19,639 nucleotides of DNA from JAYZQT01 sp964412235 (GCA_964412235.1 CAYPNT010000054.1:1-19639); one strand, 5' to 3'. Numbered from the stretch's first letter, positions 8,240 to 16,233 are shown. Numbers and translations: made by a program. Notes: a model not told the origin generated them from the letters alone.

Positions 8240-8890
8240 ATGGTTCCTTCTATTAAAACTGTTCATTCACCGCCACCTAATTGTCAGCTTTGTCCACGTC
8301 TGGTTGGGCTGCGCGATGTTAACCGAATAACCTGGCCAAACTGGCACAATGCCCCGGTGGCCTCTTTCGGTCCTATAACAGCGGAATTATTAATTGTGGG
8401 ACTTGCACCGGGATTAAAAGGGGCCAACCGAACTGGTAGGCCATTTACAGGAGATTTTGCAGGGGACCTACTATTCCGGACCCTTAGCACTTTTGGTTTT
8501 TCGAAGGGACAATACAACCAAAGTGCTGAGGATGGATTATCGATGAAAAACTGCCGAATTACGAACGGTGTTCGATGTCTACCCCCTCAAAACAAACCAA
8601 CGGGATTGGAAATCAAGAACTGTCGGTCTTTCCTAGAGAATGAAATCAAAATTATGAAAAAATTAAAAATTATACTTACTCTAGGAGGAGTTGCGCACAC
8701 GACCCTTATAACGGCTCTAGGAAAACGCCGCTCTCAATACAAGTTCTCCCACGGAGCCCTCCACGAACTACCCGAAGGCCTAGTAATTGCTAACAGTTAC
8801 CATTGCTCACGCTATAATACGAACACCGGAAGGTTGTCAGAAGAAATGTTCGCAAATGTCTTTCGAGAAATTCAGGCGCGCATAGATTAG
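8240..8890 (+). CDS. Uracil-DNA glycosylase, family 5 (UdgB type)
   Basis: This enzyme removes uracil and related deaminated bases from DNA, starting base-excision repair. The active-site motif is GLAPGLKGANRTGRPFTGD (54-72); Ala-Pro in place of the polar residue of other families, together with GANRTGRPFTGD, marks family 5. Four cysteines suited to a [4Fe-4S] cluster are visible: Cys15 and Cys18 (CQLC), Cys114 (NGVRCLPP) and Cys129. The C-terminal motif is YHCSRYNTNTGRL, where the family more often has HPS, so a Cys replaces Pro after the catalytic-loop His. Length is 216 residues. It is the only plus-strand gene in the core block, divergent from folK and convergent with smpB. The start ATG at 8240 lacks a clear ribosome-binding site. 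Confidence 0.9.
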   Translation: MVPSIKTVHSPPPNCQLCPRLVGLRDVNRITWPNWHNAPVASFGPITAELLIVGLAPGLKGANRTGRPFTGDFAGDLLFRTLSTFGFSKGQYNQSAEDGLSMKNCRITNGVRCLPPQNKPTGLEIKNCRSFLENEIKIMKKLKIILTLGGVAHTTLITALGKRRSQYKFSHGALHELPEGLVIANSYHCSRYNTNTGRLSEEMFANVFREIQARID

Positions 8891-8917
8891 AACAGCATTC
8901 GGTATAGTACCTGGTTA

Positions 8918-8940
8918 CTTTGGGTTTTAATAAACCCAGT
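8918..8940. terminator. Weak hairpin between the convergent udg and smpB genes
   Basis: A 7-base perfect stem (TGGGTTT, 8921-8927, with AAACCCA, 8932-8938) and a 4-base loop sits in the 70-base gap between two converging genes. That is where a terminator is expected, but no run of T follows on either strand, so it is a weak candidate only. Confidence 0.25.
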
Positions 8941-8960
8941 CCTTAACATTATCTCAGAGG

Positions 8961-9434
8961 TCACCCTTTGTCACGAAGGAGCCTTGCCTTTTGACGTTCC
9001 CAGTCGCGCTTCTTAGCGGTTTCACGCTTGTCGTAATATTTTTTGCCCTTCCCAACTCCAATTTCTAATTTGGCAATACCTCTTTCATTGAAATACAGCT
9101 TCAGCGGCACTATCGTCATACCTTCCCGTTCGGCGGCACCCATCAATGTAGTTGCTTCTCGTTTTTTCAACAGTAGTTTTCGGGGCCGTCGAGGTTCATG
9201 ATTAGTTTTGCCAGCTTGCTTATATTCGGGAATATGCGAATTTATAAGCCAAATTGCACCATTCTCAGGTTTTGCATACGCCTCGGAAAGGTTAGCCCGC
9301 CCCTGCCTTAATGCTTTGACTTCACTTCCTACCAAAACAAGGCCTGCCTCAAATGAACCATCTAAATCATAATTAAAACGGGCCTTTCGATTTTGAGCGG
9401 CGACGCGTTGGACACTGGCACCTAATTTCGCCAT
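8961..9434 (-). CDS. smpB: SsrA-binding protein SmpB
   Basis: SmpB binds tmRNA and brings it to stalled ribosomes for trans-translation. The 157-residue protein has the beta-barrel motifs RKARFNYDL, EAGLVLVGSEVKALRQGRAN (about 30-49) and INSHIPEYKQ, and the basic C-terminal tail GKGKKYYDKRETAKKRDW that becomes helical in the ribosomal decoding centre. It lies 11 bases after the dapA stop, so the two form one transcription unit. No tmRNA (ssrA) gene is seen nearby in this window. Confidence 0.97.
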   Translation of the reverse strand: MAKLGASVQRVAAQNRKARFNYDLDGSFEAGLVLVGSEVKALRQGRANLSEAYAKPENGAIWLINSHIPEYKQAGKTNHEPRRPRKLLLKKREATTLMGAAEREGMTIVPLKLYFNERGIAKLEIGVGKGKKYYDKRETAKKRDWERQKARLLRDKG

Positions 9435-9445
9435 GCATGTTACCG

Positions 9446-10318
9446 TTAATTCAAAAGCCCTGCATGCCGCATCGCTTTTTCGACTTTACCACGTGCTTTA
9501 TCTGAAATGGGAGCAAGGGGAAGTCTCAGCTCGTCCGAACATTTTCCAAGAAGGCTCACACCGTATTTTGCGGGTCCAGGATTTGACTCGCAGAAAAGAT
9601 CGACGTGGAGAGGAGTTAAACGCTCATTGATCCGCTGGGCGTCAGGTATATCCCCAGATTGCCATGCCGAGTGCATTTCCGACATTAACTTTGGCGCAAC
9701 ATTTGCTGTAACAGAGATGCACCCCGCGCCGCCTTGAGCTAAAAAACCTAGTTGGGTAACGTCTTCACCCGAGAGTTGACAGAAAGCATCACCACAAGCG
9801 AGCTTTTGCTCAGTCGCCCGCCCCACAGCCGCTGTCGCGTCTTTGACCCCTATGATATTTTCAAGGTCTGCACAACGCTTCATCGTAGCGACGGACATAT
9901 CAATTACTGATCGCCCCGGAATGTTGTATATAATAATTGGTAATCCTACGGCATCAAGCGCCTCAAAGTGCTGATATAGGCCCTCCTGCGTAGGTTTATT
10001 ATAATACGGTGTCACTACTAGCGCCGCATCTGCACCAGCGGCCTTCGCATGTTCGGCCAATTGCACAGCTTCCGCCGTGGAGTTGGACCCAGCCCCCGCA
10101 ATTATGGGAACGCGCTTATCCGCAACTTCGATACACAGCTCCACGACACGTTTATGTTCTTCGTGACTAAGGGTAGGTGATTCCCCCGTGGTTCCCACAG
10201 GAACCAGACCATGAGTTCCCTCCTCTATTTGCCAATTTACCAAGTTTCTGAAAGCGTCTTCGTCTACCGCACCATTACGAAACGGTGTGACAAGGGCACA
10301 TATTGAACCGCTAAACAT
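9446..10318 (-). CDS. dapA: 4-hydroxy-tetrahydrodipicolinate synthase
   Basis: DapA condenses pyruvate with aspartate semialdehyde, the first committed step to diaminopimelate and lysine. The 290-residue TIM barrel has all expected residues: Thr43-Thr44 in PVGTTGESPT, Tyr105-Tyr106 in TPYYNKP, Tyr131 in YNIPGR, Arg136, and the Schiff-base Lys159 in GVKDAT. These make it DapA rather than one of the related aldolases, and the dapA-smpB pairing supports it. The start is fixed by a strong ribosome-binding site GGGGAGG (10324-10330) 5 bases before the ATG. The 109-base upstream spacer separates it from a divergent accessory operon. Confidence 0.96.
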   Translation of the reverse strand: MFSGSICALVTPFRNGAVDEDAFRNLVNWQIEEGTHGLVPVGTTGESPTLSHEEHKRVVELCIEVADKRVPIIAGAGSNSTAEAVQLAEHAKAAGADAALVVTPYYNKPTQEGLYQHFEALDAVGLPIIIYNIPGRSVIDMSVATMKRCADLENIIGVKDATAAVGRATEQKLACGDAFCQLSGEDVTQLGFLAQGGAGCISVTANVAPKLMSEMHSAWQSGDIPDAQRINERLTPLHVDLFCESNPGPAKYGVSLLGKCSDELRLPLAPISDKARGKVEKAMRHAGLLN

Positions 10319-10478
10319 TGCCGCCTCCCCAAGCTAAGTCTCAATAGCCAGGTCACATTAACCTGGGCTTTTCCTGTCGGCAAGGTACGAAAGCGGCGAT
10401 TAACCCTTATATTGCATACTAGATTATATGCCGTTGCCCCTTTCTGCTACGAAATATAATGTGTTCTTGCAGAGAGAT

Positions 10479-11165
10479 ATGATTAGTCCAACATTAAATA
10501 ATATTGAGGCCTGCGGGTTCGACGCATATGGTACCCTCTTTGACGTACATTCCGCTGCTGCTCGCCTAAAAGACGAGCTAGGTGAAAAGGCAGAGCCACT
10601 GTCAGAGATGTGGCGCCAAAAACAGTTACAGTATACATGGCTACGCAGTTTGATGGGACAGCATAAAGATTTTTGGCAGGTGACAGGTGACGCCTTAGAC
10701 TATTCTATGCACGCGTTGGGCATCCATGATCCTTCTATGCGCTCCAAACTTATGGAGCTTTATCTGCAGCTAGATGCATACCCCGACGTAGAAGAGACAC
10801 TCCTCAAGCTAAAAGATCACGGCATAAGGGTTGCAATACTTTCAAACGGGGAACCGTCAATGCTTGTGGCAGCTGCAAAGAGCGCTGGTATCTACTCACT
10901 TTTAGACAACATAATATCGGTAGAACGTGTACGCGTTTTTAAGCCGCACTCGTCTGTGTATCAGTTAGGGGTTGAATACTTTAAAGTGCCCGCAAACCAA
11001 ATAGCATTTCAATCTTCTAATGGTTGGGATGCACATGCCGCAGGTGCGTATGGCCTAACTGCAGTTTGGGTGAATAGATTTCGCCAACCACCAGAACGCC
11101 TTCCGAAAACGCCGCTAGCAGAAATCAGTTCCCTCTCCGACTTACCAAAGCTTTTAGGCTTTTAG
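10479..11165 (+). CDS. Haloacid dehalogenase, type II (HAD superfamily hydrolase)
   Basis: The protein resembles L-2-haloacid dehalogenases, which replace a halogen on a 2-haloalkanoic acid with hydroxyl through an aspartyl-ester intermediate. HAD motifs are clear: motif I FDAYGTLFDVHSA with the nucleophile Asp14, motif II ILSNGEP, motif III lysine in VFKPHSSVYQLG, and the motif IV form FQSSNGWDAHAAGAYG. The SSNGWD form is typical of the type II dehalogenase subgroup, more than of phosphatases. I place the start at ATG 10479; an in-frame ATG at 10428 would add 17 residues, and neither has a well-spaced ribosome-binding site. It begins a plus-strand cluster with an alpha/beta hydrolase 14 bases downstream. 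Dehalogenase activity itself is inferred; many members have unknown substrates. Confidence 0.85.
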   Translation: MISPTLNNIEACGFDAYGTLFDVHSAAARLKDELGEKAEPLSEMWRQKQLQYTWLRSLMGQHKDFWQVTGDALDYSMHALGIHDPSMRSKLMELYLQLDAYPDVEETLLKLKDHGIRVAILSNGEPSMLVAAAKSAGIYSLLDNIISVERVRVFKPHSSVYQLGVEYFKVPANQIAFQSSNGWDAHAAGAYGLTAVWVNRFRQPPERLPKTPLAEISSLSDLPKLLGF

Positions 11166-11179
11166 GCCTTTAGTCCCTA

Positions 11180-12031
11180 ATGCCGTACGATGAACGAACA
11201 ATCACCTCCTTTGACAACCTTTCACTTTATATGCGTGACTATGGAGACCCGTTACATTCTGGATGCCCCATACTTTGCCTTGGAGGGTTGACCCGTAATT
11301 GTAAGGACTTCGAGGACCTTGCGGAAAGGTATAGCTCGAGTGGCCGCAGAGTTATCTGTCTTGACTACCGAGGCCGAGGACAATCTGAATATGACAAAAA
11401 CTGGCAGAATTATGATCCAAAAATCTACCTCCGTGATCTTGGAGATGTTCTCACCGCTCTTAACATACATTCGGTGGTAATCGTTGGGACCTCCTTGGGA
11501 GGGATCATTGGAATGGGCATGGCGGCTGCAAATCCCAGCGCACTTTCCGGCCTTGTAATGAATGATATTGGACCTGAAGTGCAAACCAACGGACTAAAGG
11601 ACATAATCAACTATATTAAAGATGACAAGCCGCAAGCCAACCTAGACGACGCAATCGTTACAATAAAGACAATGCTTCCTGGCTTGTCATTTCAAGACGA
11701 AACAATATGGACAAAAATGGCACTCAACACCTTTCGAAGGTGCGATGATGGCAAGCTTCGATTTGACTGGGATTTAAAAGTTGTAAAACCTTTGCTGAAA
11801 CCAAATTACAAAATTCCTGATTTATGGCCTTTATTTAGAGGGCTCAAACATGTGCCAACCCTCGTAATTCGGGGAGCACAATCTGATGTTTTATCTCAGG
11901 ACTGTCTAAACCGAATGAAAACGGAAAAACCCGATATTTACACGGTAGAAGTGCCAAAAACAGGACACACACCGGCGCTTTCTGAACCGGAATCTCGCGT
12001 CGCATTGGATACTTTCTTTGGTAAATACTAA
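11180..12031 (+). CDS. Alpha/beta hydrolase
   Basis: An alpha/beta-fold hydrolase of 283 residues. The nucleophile elbow is GTSLGG (Ser near 105) in VVIVGTSLGGIIGMGMA, the oxyanion strand is near CLGGLTRN (33-40), the acid is probably Asp in VIRGAQSDVL, and the catalytic His is in KTGHTPALSEPES. DYRGRGQSEYD is the usual loop after strand 4. There is no signal peptide, so it is cytoplasmic. The substrate cannot be assigned; esters or C-C bond substrates are both possible. It overlaps the following PLP enzyme gene by 14 bases, indicating coupled translation. Confidence 0.88.
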   Translation: MPYDERTITSFDNLSLYMRDYGDPLHSGCPILCLGGLTRNCKDFEDLAERYSSSGRRVICLDYRGRGQSEYDKNWQNYDPKIYLRDLGDVLTALNIHSVVIVGTSLGGIIGMGMAAANPSALSGLVMNDIGPEVQTNGLKDIINYIKDDKPQANLDDAIVTIKTMLPGLSFQDETIWTKMALNTFRRCDDGKLRFDWDLKVVKPLLKPNYKIPDLWPLFRGLKHVPTLVIRGAQSDVLSQDCLNRMKTEKPDIYTVEVPKTGHTPALSEPESRVALDTFFGKY

Positions 12032-13016
12032 TACAATTCCAGACATTAACGACGTGCGAAAGGCGGCAAGTCGGGTAGGTAGAATCCTTTCACCGACACC
12101 CGTTATGGAATTTGAGCAACTAAACGAGCTAAAAAATGCTCGTGTGTTATTAAAATGCGAAACACTGCACCCCGTTGGGGCTTTCAAAATTCGAGGTGCC
12201 TGGAACTTTATGTCGCAGCTCTCTGCCGACGAACTCCGGCGAGGCGTAATCGCATACTCTTCGGGAAACCACGCGCAGGCGGTTGCCTGGGTTGCACGCA
12301 AATTAAATACCAGCGCAACAATTATTATGCCCAGTGACGCACCAAACATTAAAAAAAATAATACACGCAGATATAATGCGAACGTAGTGCTCTACGACCG
12401 CCAAAGTGAGAATCGGGAACAAATCGCTGATCATCTCGCTAAAGACCTCGGGGCTATTATCGTCCCGCCCTACGATCACCCAAAAATTATCGCAGGTCAG
12501 GGAACAGTAGGATTAGAGATTGTGGAACAGTGTACCACTACGGACACAATCCCTGACGTCTTAGTTACGCCATGCTCAGGCGGTGGTCTGGTATCAGGAT
12601 GTTCAATTCCCATGAAAGACGCCTTTCCCGATATACGAATTTTTTCTGCAGAACCGGCGGCATTTGATGATACTCGGAAATCGCTTGAAGAAGGGAAGCG
12701 CCTCTCAAACCAAGGCAACGCGAAATCTATTTGTGACGCCTTACTTGCCAAAATGCCGGGCGAACTAACGTTTAAAATAAACCAGCGAAACCTTGAGGGT
12801 GGGATAACGGTAAGTGATGCCAAGGTTCGAGAGGCAATGAGAACCATCTTTAGCGTAACAGGGCTCGTTGTTGAACCGGCGGGCGCAATTGGTCTCGCAG
12901 CAACACTACAAACGGACTTTGGCCCACCAGCAAAAACAATTTGTGTCGTCCTTTCAGGCAGAAATGTTGACCCGCTCAGCTTTGCAGAAATATTGGCGGC
13001 CAAACAACCCGCTTAG
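12018..13016 (+). CDS. PLP-dependent threonine/serine dehydratase family enzyme
   Basis: This is a fold-type II PLP enzyme of the catabolic threonine dehydratase/serine racemase group. The PLP lysine is Lys57 in GAFKIRGAWN, the substrate loop is SSGNHAQAVAW, and the phosphate-binding glycine loop is PCSGGGLVSGC. At 332 residues it lacks the C-terminal regulatory ACT-like domain of biosynthetic IlvA, so feedback control by isoleucine is not expected. Its substrate could be threonine, serine or a hydroxyaspartate; the sequence does not decide. The start is probably TTG at 12018, giving MVNTNTIPDINDV, within the end of the hydrolase gene; a GTG further in is possible but would cut the usual N-terminal helix. 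Confidence 0.87.
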   Translation: MVNTNTIPDINDVRKAASRVGRILSPTPVMEFEQLNELKNARVLLKCETLHPVGAFKIRGAWNFMSQLSADELRRGVIAYSSGNHAQAVAWVARKLNTSATIIMPSDAPNIKKNNTRRYNANVVLYDRQSENREQIADHLAKDLGAIIVPPYDHPKIIAGQGTVGLEIVEQCTTTDTIPDVLVTPCSGGGLVSGCSIPMKDAFPDIRIFSAEPAAFDDTRKSLEEGKRLSNQGNAKSICDALLAKMPGELTFKINQRNLEGGITVSDAKVREAMRTIFSVTGLVVEPAGAIGLAATLQTDFGPPAKTICVVLSGRNVDPLSFAEILAAKQPA

Positions 13017-13171
13017 TTCTCCCTGTTTCCAAGGGAATTCAATATGTCGCGCTTTGGTTGATATAGTAGAAGAGGTGACGCCGCCACAATCGGCGACTAG
13101 TGGCTGGTCATAAAACTGATTGAACAATCGACATCACGAATACTTGCTGATTAAATGTTTATTTAAGGCTA

Positions 13172-13232
13172 TTGATACTTAGGACACGAAACCATCTATT
13201 ACGTTGGTCTCTCTAAACTTTTACAGTAGAAT
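13172..13232 (+). promoter_or_regulatory. Candidate promoters for the Rieske-amidohydrolase operon
   Basis: The 280-base spacer 13017-13296 contains no credible gene. Two promoter-like pairs are visible on the plus strand: TTGATA (13172-13177) with TCTATT (13195-13200), and TTGGTC (13204-13209) with TAGAAT (13227-13232), each with a 17-base spacing. Either could drive the operon starting at 13297. Assignment is by eye only. Confidence 0.3.
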
Positions 13233-13296
13233 GTCCGAATAGAAGTCTTTAGTTGTTTAAATACTAATAAACTCTTTAATTTTTTGGAGAAAAACA

Positions 13297-13665
13297 GTGG
13301 CGGATCTTTACGTCGGAAGAACGGAAGAGTTCGAGGATCGGGACCGGAAAATAATTGCACAAGGTGACCTTGAAATTGGTGTTTTTCATATAGAGGGCGA
13401 ATTTTATGCCTATGAAAACAATTGCGTCCACCAGGGTGGACCAGCCTGTCAGGGGAAAATCATTAACAAGGTGGAAGAGGTAATACACGAGACTGAAAAA
13501 ACCGCTCATGGTCTCAAATTTTCTGAATCTGACGTCCATATTGTATGTCCATGGCATGGATTCGAATACAACGTTCGTGACGGCAGACACCCAGGCAACA
13601 AAAACATCCGTCTTCGCCCATTCAAAGTCGAAGTGAAGGACGGTGAGGTTTATGTCGTCATCTAA
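13297..13665 (+). CDS. Rieske [2Fe-2S] protein with an extended cluster-binding insertion
   Basis: A 122-residue soluble electron-transfer-type protein. The cluster ligands are Cys43 and His45 (CVH) and Cys84 and His87 (CPWH). The 38 residues between the two halves are about twice the 17 usual in Rieske ferredoxins, with an insertion rich in charged residues (KIINKVEEVIHETEKTAHG). There is no signal peptide or membrane anchor. The start is GTG at 13297, with GGAGA about 7 bases before it. It begins an operon with a small unknown protein and an amidohydrolase; no oxygenase large subunit or reductase is present in the window, so its redox partner is unknown. Confidence 0.9.
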   Translation: MADLYVGRTEEFEDRDRKIIAQGDLEIGVFHIEGEFYAYENNCVHQGGPACQGKIINKVEEVIHETEKTAHGLKFSESDVHIVCPWHGFEYNVRDGRHPGNKNIRLRPFKVEVKDGEVYVVI

Positions 13666-13972
13666 CACAAAAGAAACTGAATTAGATCAGGCAGCCTCTA
13701 AGGCCCTTGAGATTGTGGACCGGGCATTGCTGGACGGAGAAACACAGGATATTCCCGATGAAACTGTGCAGCGGTTGCTCACCGCTGGCACGAAGTTATT
13801 TGCCAACAAAGTTGAAATGGAAGACCGTTTTTTTTCGCCCTATACCGGACCAGAGGCAGTCACCGCGACAGACGTAGTTATGACCTGCTCCGACATGCTT
13901 CGTGCAGTCAATCTCTCTACATTCGATCTCGCCATGTGGTTTCAACGCCCCCGACCTGGGGATGAAATCTAA
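13652..13972 (+). CDS. Small uncharacterised protein between Rieske protein and amidohydrolase
   Basis: I do not recognise a named family. From ATG 13652 the protein is 106 residues; a GTG at 13643 would give 109 and is equally possible, as both have a purine-rich site upstream. It is acidic, probably mostly helical, with no signal peptide, membrane segment or cysteine pair. Notable segments are ETVQRLLTAGTKLFANKVE and the C-terminal NLSTFDLAMWFQRPRPGDE. It overlaps the Rieske gene by 14 bases, and the amidohydrolase follows 42 bases later, so it is probably made with both and may be a partner or subunit of one of them. Confidence 0.8.
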   Translation: MSSSNTKETELDQAASKALEIVDRALLDGETQDIPDETVQRLLTAGTKLFANKVEMEDRFFSPYTGPEAVTATDVVMTCSDMLRAVNLSTFDLAMWFQRPRPGDEI

Positions 13973-14014
13973 TATTGTGGACGTACGCAAAAATACGACC
14001 AAAGGAGTAAAGTG

Positions 14015-15235
14015 ATGGATACAGGTATTCAACCAGTCAGCCAAAACCCGATAAAAGAAATTACAACCTACACAGACTCCCGCGACGTGCTGGCCAAAGC
14101 TAGACAGCAAGCCGACGAACGGAACTTTGACGATATCTTTATCGCCGATATTGACGCGCACCACACTGAGACAGAATCATGGCGTGAAATCATTACATAT
14201 ATTGATGACCCGGTTATCCGTGAGCAGGCCAAAGAAATGGTCTTTCACCGCTCCGGCACGCCCCCATACGGCATGAATGGCGATTTAGCAATGCGGTACC
14301 AAGATGTTGGTGGAAGGATTCCCCACCAGGCAGCACGTAGTGAAAAGGTTGACGAGCAGGAGGTAAAGGAAGCAGGGCACAGAGATCTCGTGCTCGCAAA
14401 GAGAGCCTATGAAGCGATGGGTATCGACGTTCAGGTTGTATTCCCGACACCAATGCTTTTTCTTGGAATGCACCCTCAATTTGATATGGAGGCAATCCTC
14501 GGAAAGGCATATAACCGCTGGCAGGTTGAGAACATACTGACCAAAGACCCTAAGCTAAAAACAATGATGTTCCTGCCCTTTAATGATCCTGAATCAGCTC
14601 TAGAGACAATAGAAGAGTTTGGCGACGCGCCTGGCTGCGTAGGCTTCATGGTAACATCTGTGCGATACAAAGCGGTTCATCACAACCACTATATGAAAGT
14701 GTATCGTGCGCTTGAAGAACGGGGCCTTCCCATAGGTTTCCATGCTGGTTACTACTGGCAGGACCCCTTCATGATGCAGATTAATCGCTTTGGTTCCATG
14801 CATGCGTTGTCATTTGTCTGGTGTAATGTAGTGCACATGACCAACTGGATAATGAATGGCCTACCGGAGCGGTTCCCCAACCTACCGTGTGTTTGGATAG
14901 AATCCGGATTAGCGTGGGTGCCTTGGCTTATGCAACGATTGGACCATACCTACCTTATGCGGTCCTCGGAAGCACCCCTCCTTAAGAAGCTACCGAGTGA
15001 ATACATGAAAGAGTGTTTCTTTACCTGCCAGCCGATGGAGACGGATCATCCCAAGGCACTTGAGTTAACGTTTGAGATGATTAACGCAAAAGATCAACTA
15101 CTGTATGCATCAGATTGGCCCCACTACGATTTCGATACTCCAAGTGTAATCTGGGATTTACCATTTCTAGACGACGACGCTAAAAAGAAAATTCTTGGTC
15201 TGAACGCCAAAGGGTTATTTAACTTTGATCGCTAG
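14015..15235 (+). CDS. Metal-dependent amidohydrolase (Amidohydro_2, ACMSD-like)
   Basis: A 406-residue TIM-barrel protein of the Amidohydro_2 (PF04909) type, which includes 2-amino-3-carboxymuconate semialdehyde decarboxylase and related decarboxylases and hydrolases. The first metal motif is DIDAHHTE (His49 to Glu52), the His-x-x-Glu form instead of His-x-His. Further motifs are GFHAGYY with the mid-barrel His, IESGLAWVPWLMQRLD, and YASDWPHYDFDTP with the catalytic Asp near the C-terminus. A strong ribosome-binding site AAAGGAG (14001-14007) is 7 bases before the ATG; a GTG immediately before it is also possible. It ends the Rieske operon, followed by a strong terminator. The substrate is unknown; ring-cleavage products are one possibility given the Rieske partner. 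Confidence 0.9.
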   Translation: MDTGIQPVSQNPIKEITTYTDSRDVLAKARQQADERNFDDIFIADIDAHHTETESWREIITYIDDPVIREQAKEMVFHRSGTPPYGMNGDLAMRYQDVGGRIPHQAARSEKVDEQEVKEAGHRDLVLAKRAYEAMGIDVQVVFPTPMLFLGMHPQFDMEAILGKAYNRWQVENILTKDPKLKTMMFLPFNDPESALETIEEFGDAPGCVGFMVTSVRYKAVHHNHYMKVYRALEERGLPIGFHAGYYWQDPFMMQINRFGSMHALSFVWCNVVHMTNWIMNGLPERFPNLPCVWIESGLAWVPWLMQRLDHTYLMRSSEAPLLKKLPSEYMKECFFTCQPMETDHPKALELTFEMINAKDQLLYASDWPHYDFDTPSVIWDLPFLDDDAKKKILGLNAKGLFNFDR

Positions 15236-15254
15236 GAGAAATACACCACTGTTG

Positions 15255-15284
15255 AAAAAGGCGAGCGTAAGCTCGCCTTTTTTT
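15255..15284. terminator. Strong bidirectional Rho-independent terminator
   Basis: A perfect 7-base GC-rich stem, GGCGAGC (15260-15266) and GCTCGCC (15271-15277), with loop GTAA, is flanked by five A upstream and seven T downstream. It serves the plus-strand amidohydrolase operon and, read in reverse, the minus-strand GNAT gene whose stop codon (15283-15285) lies at the edge of the T run. Confidence 0.93.
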
Positions 15285-16233
15285 ATCTCCAATCATCCAC
15301 AATAAACACTTCGGCTAAATTATAACCGGGCCCCTCTGGGCGAAGCATGGCAATCCCGTTCATCCATGTACGGTAGCCGTGGGCGCGCATTGTCTCATAA
15401 CACTCTGACCGGCCCGTATTAGTCCCCGCGACGATACGCGTGATGTCGCGAGCTATCCCGAATTGTTCGACCGCAATAAGCAGTTTTACAAAACATTCCT
15501 TAATAGAGTTTCCAGGTCGCACGGCGGCGAACTTTATAAGTGTTTGTTGGCTACCGGCTTCAGACATCGCACCTTGATGACAACAGGCGAACCCCTCGAG
15601 ACCGTGCGCAGAATATAAAAGGATGGTATCCCCAAAGTTGTTACGTTGTATTGCCGAAATTTCTGACGTTACGTCTAATGTCCGATATATTTCCGAGGTC
15701 AATGAGCGGCACTCGATCAGAGCATTGGACTGTTCCGTTTTATTAAGTCCCGAGAAACAAACCACGCCTTCCATCTTGGATGAAGTTGAAGCACAAACAA
15801 ACTTATCCATCACGGCAGTAATACGCTGCATTCGAAAGCCATATTCTTCATAAAGGCGAATATGTTTTGAACTCTGGGGGTGTGTAAAAAGACCCTGCAT
15901 GGTGAAATTCTGCTGATCCATGAATTCCACCATTCTGTCCATCATTTTACGGGCGATACCCTGCCCCCAGTAATCTACATCAACCGTCAGTGGGCCCAAA
16001 ATACCGACACCGCACCAGTCCATAATGAAACCACAAGCTACGAGACATCCATCTAATTCGGCGACAAATGAACCCATTGGATTAGCCTCAAATCGGCCGT
16101 GAACAGCATCCCCATCACCCCTAAATTCTTTTGGATCATCAAGTTCAAAGAAGGTGCCAAAAGCTATGCGATTAATACGATCCGCCTCTGCGAGATCTGC
16201 GTTTTTCATGGGACGAATAATTAAAGCATTCAT
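15283..16233 (-). CDS. Two-domain GNAT family N-acetyltransferase
   Basis: A 316-residue acetyltransferase-like protein. The N-terminal GNAT domain (about 1-145) has the acetyl-CoA loop in DYWGQGIARKMMDRM and the following LYEEYGFRMQ helix-strand. The C-terminal part (about 180-316), with GTNTGRSECYETMRAHGYRT and a GIAMLRP strand, looks like the second GNAT-like domain of YitH-type proteins (Acetyltransf_18). The substrate is unknown. It follows the second FAH gene after 58 bases on the same strand and ends at the bidirectional terminator, so it is probably the last gene of the catabolic operon. A ribosome-binding site AAAGAG precedes the ATG. Confidence 0.85.
   Translation of the reverse strand: MNALIIRPMKNADLAEADRINRIAFGTFFELDDPKEFRGDGDAVHGRFEANPMGSFVAELDGCLVACGFIMDWCGVGILGPLTVDVDYWGQGIARKMMDRMVEFMDQQNFTMQGLFTHPQSSKHIRLYEEYGFRMQRITAVMDKFVCASTSSKMEGVVCFSGLNKTEQSNALIECRSLTSEIYRTLDVTSEISAIQRNNFGDTILLYSAHGLEGFACCHQGAMSEAGSQQTLIKFAAVRPGNSIKECFVKLLIAVEQFGIARDITRIVAGTNTGRSECYETMRAHGYRTWMNGIAMLRPEGPGYNLAEVFIVDDWR

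Noticed and set aside
10348..10372. Hairpin CCAGGT-N7-ACCTGG followed by GGCTTTT upstream of dapA
   Set aside because: As a terminator it would act on the plus strand where no gene precedes it; as a dapA leader element it has nothing resembling a lysine riboswitch, and the short stem could be chance.
12497..13003. Minus-strand open frame of 168 codons opposite the PLP enzyme
   Set aside because: It is antisense to a gene with all catalytic motifs; the translation is serine- and proline-rich, as usual for shadow frames.
13079..13095. Hairpin CGCCG-N7-CGGCG after the PLP enzyme gene
   Set aside because: A 5-base stem without a following T run is too weak to call a terminator.
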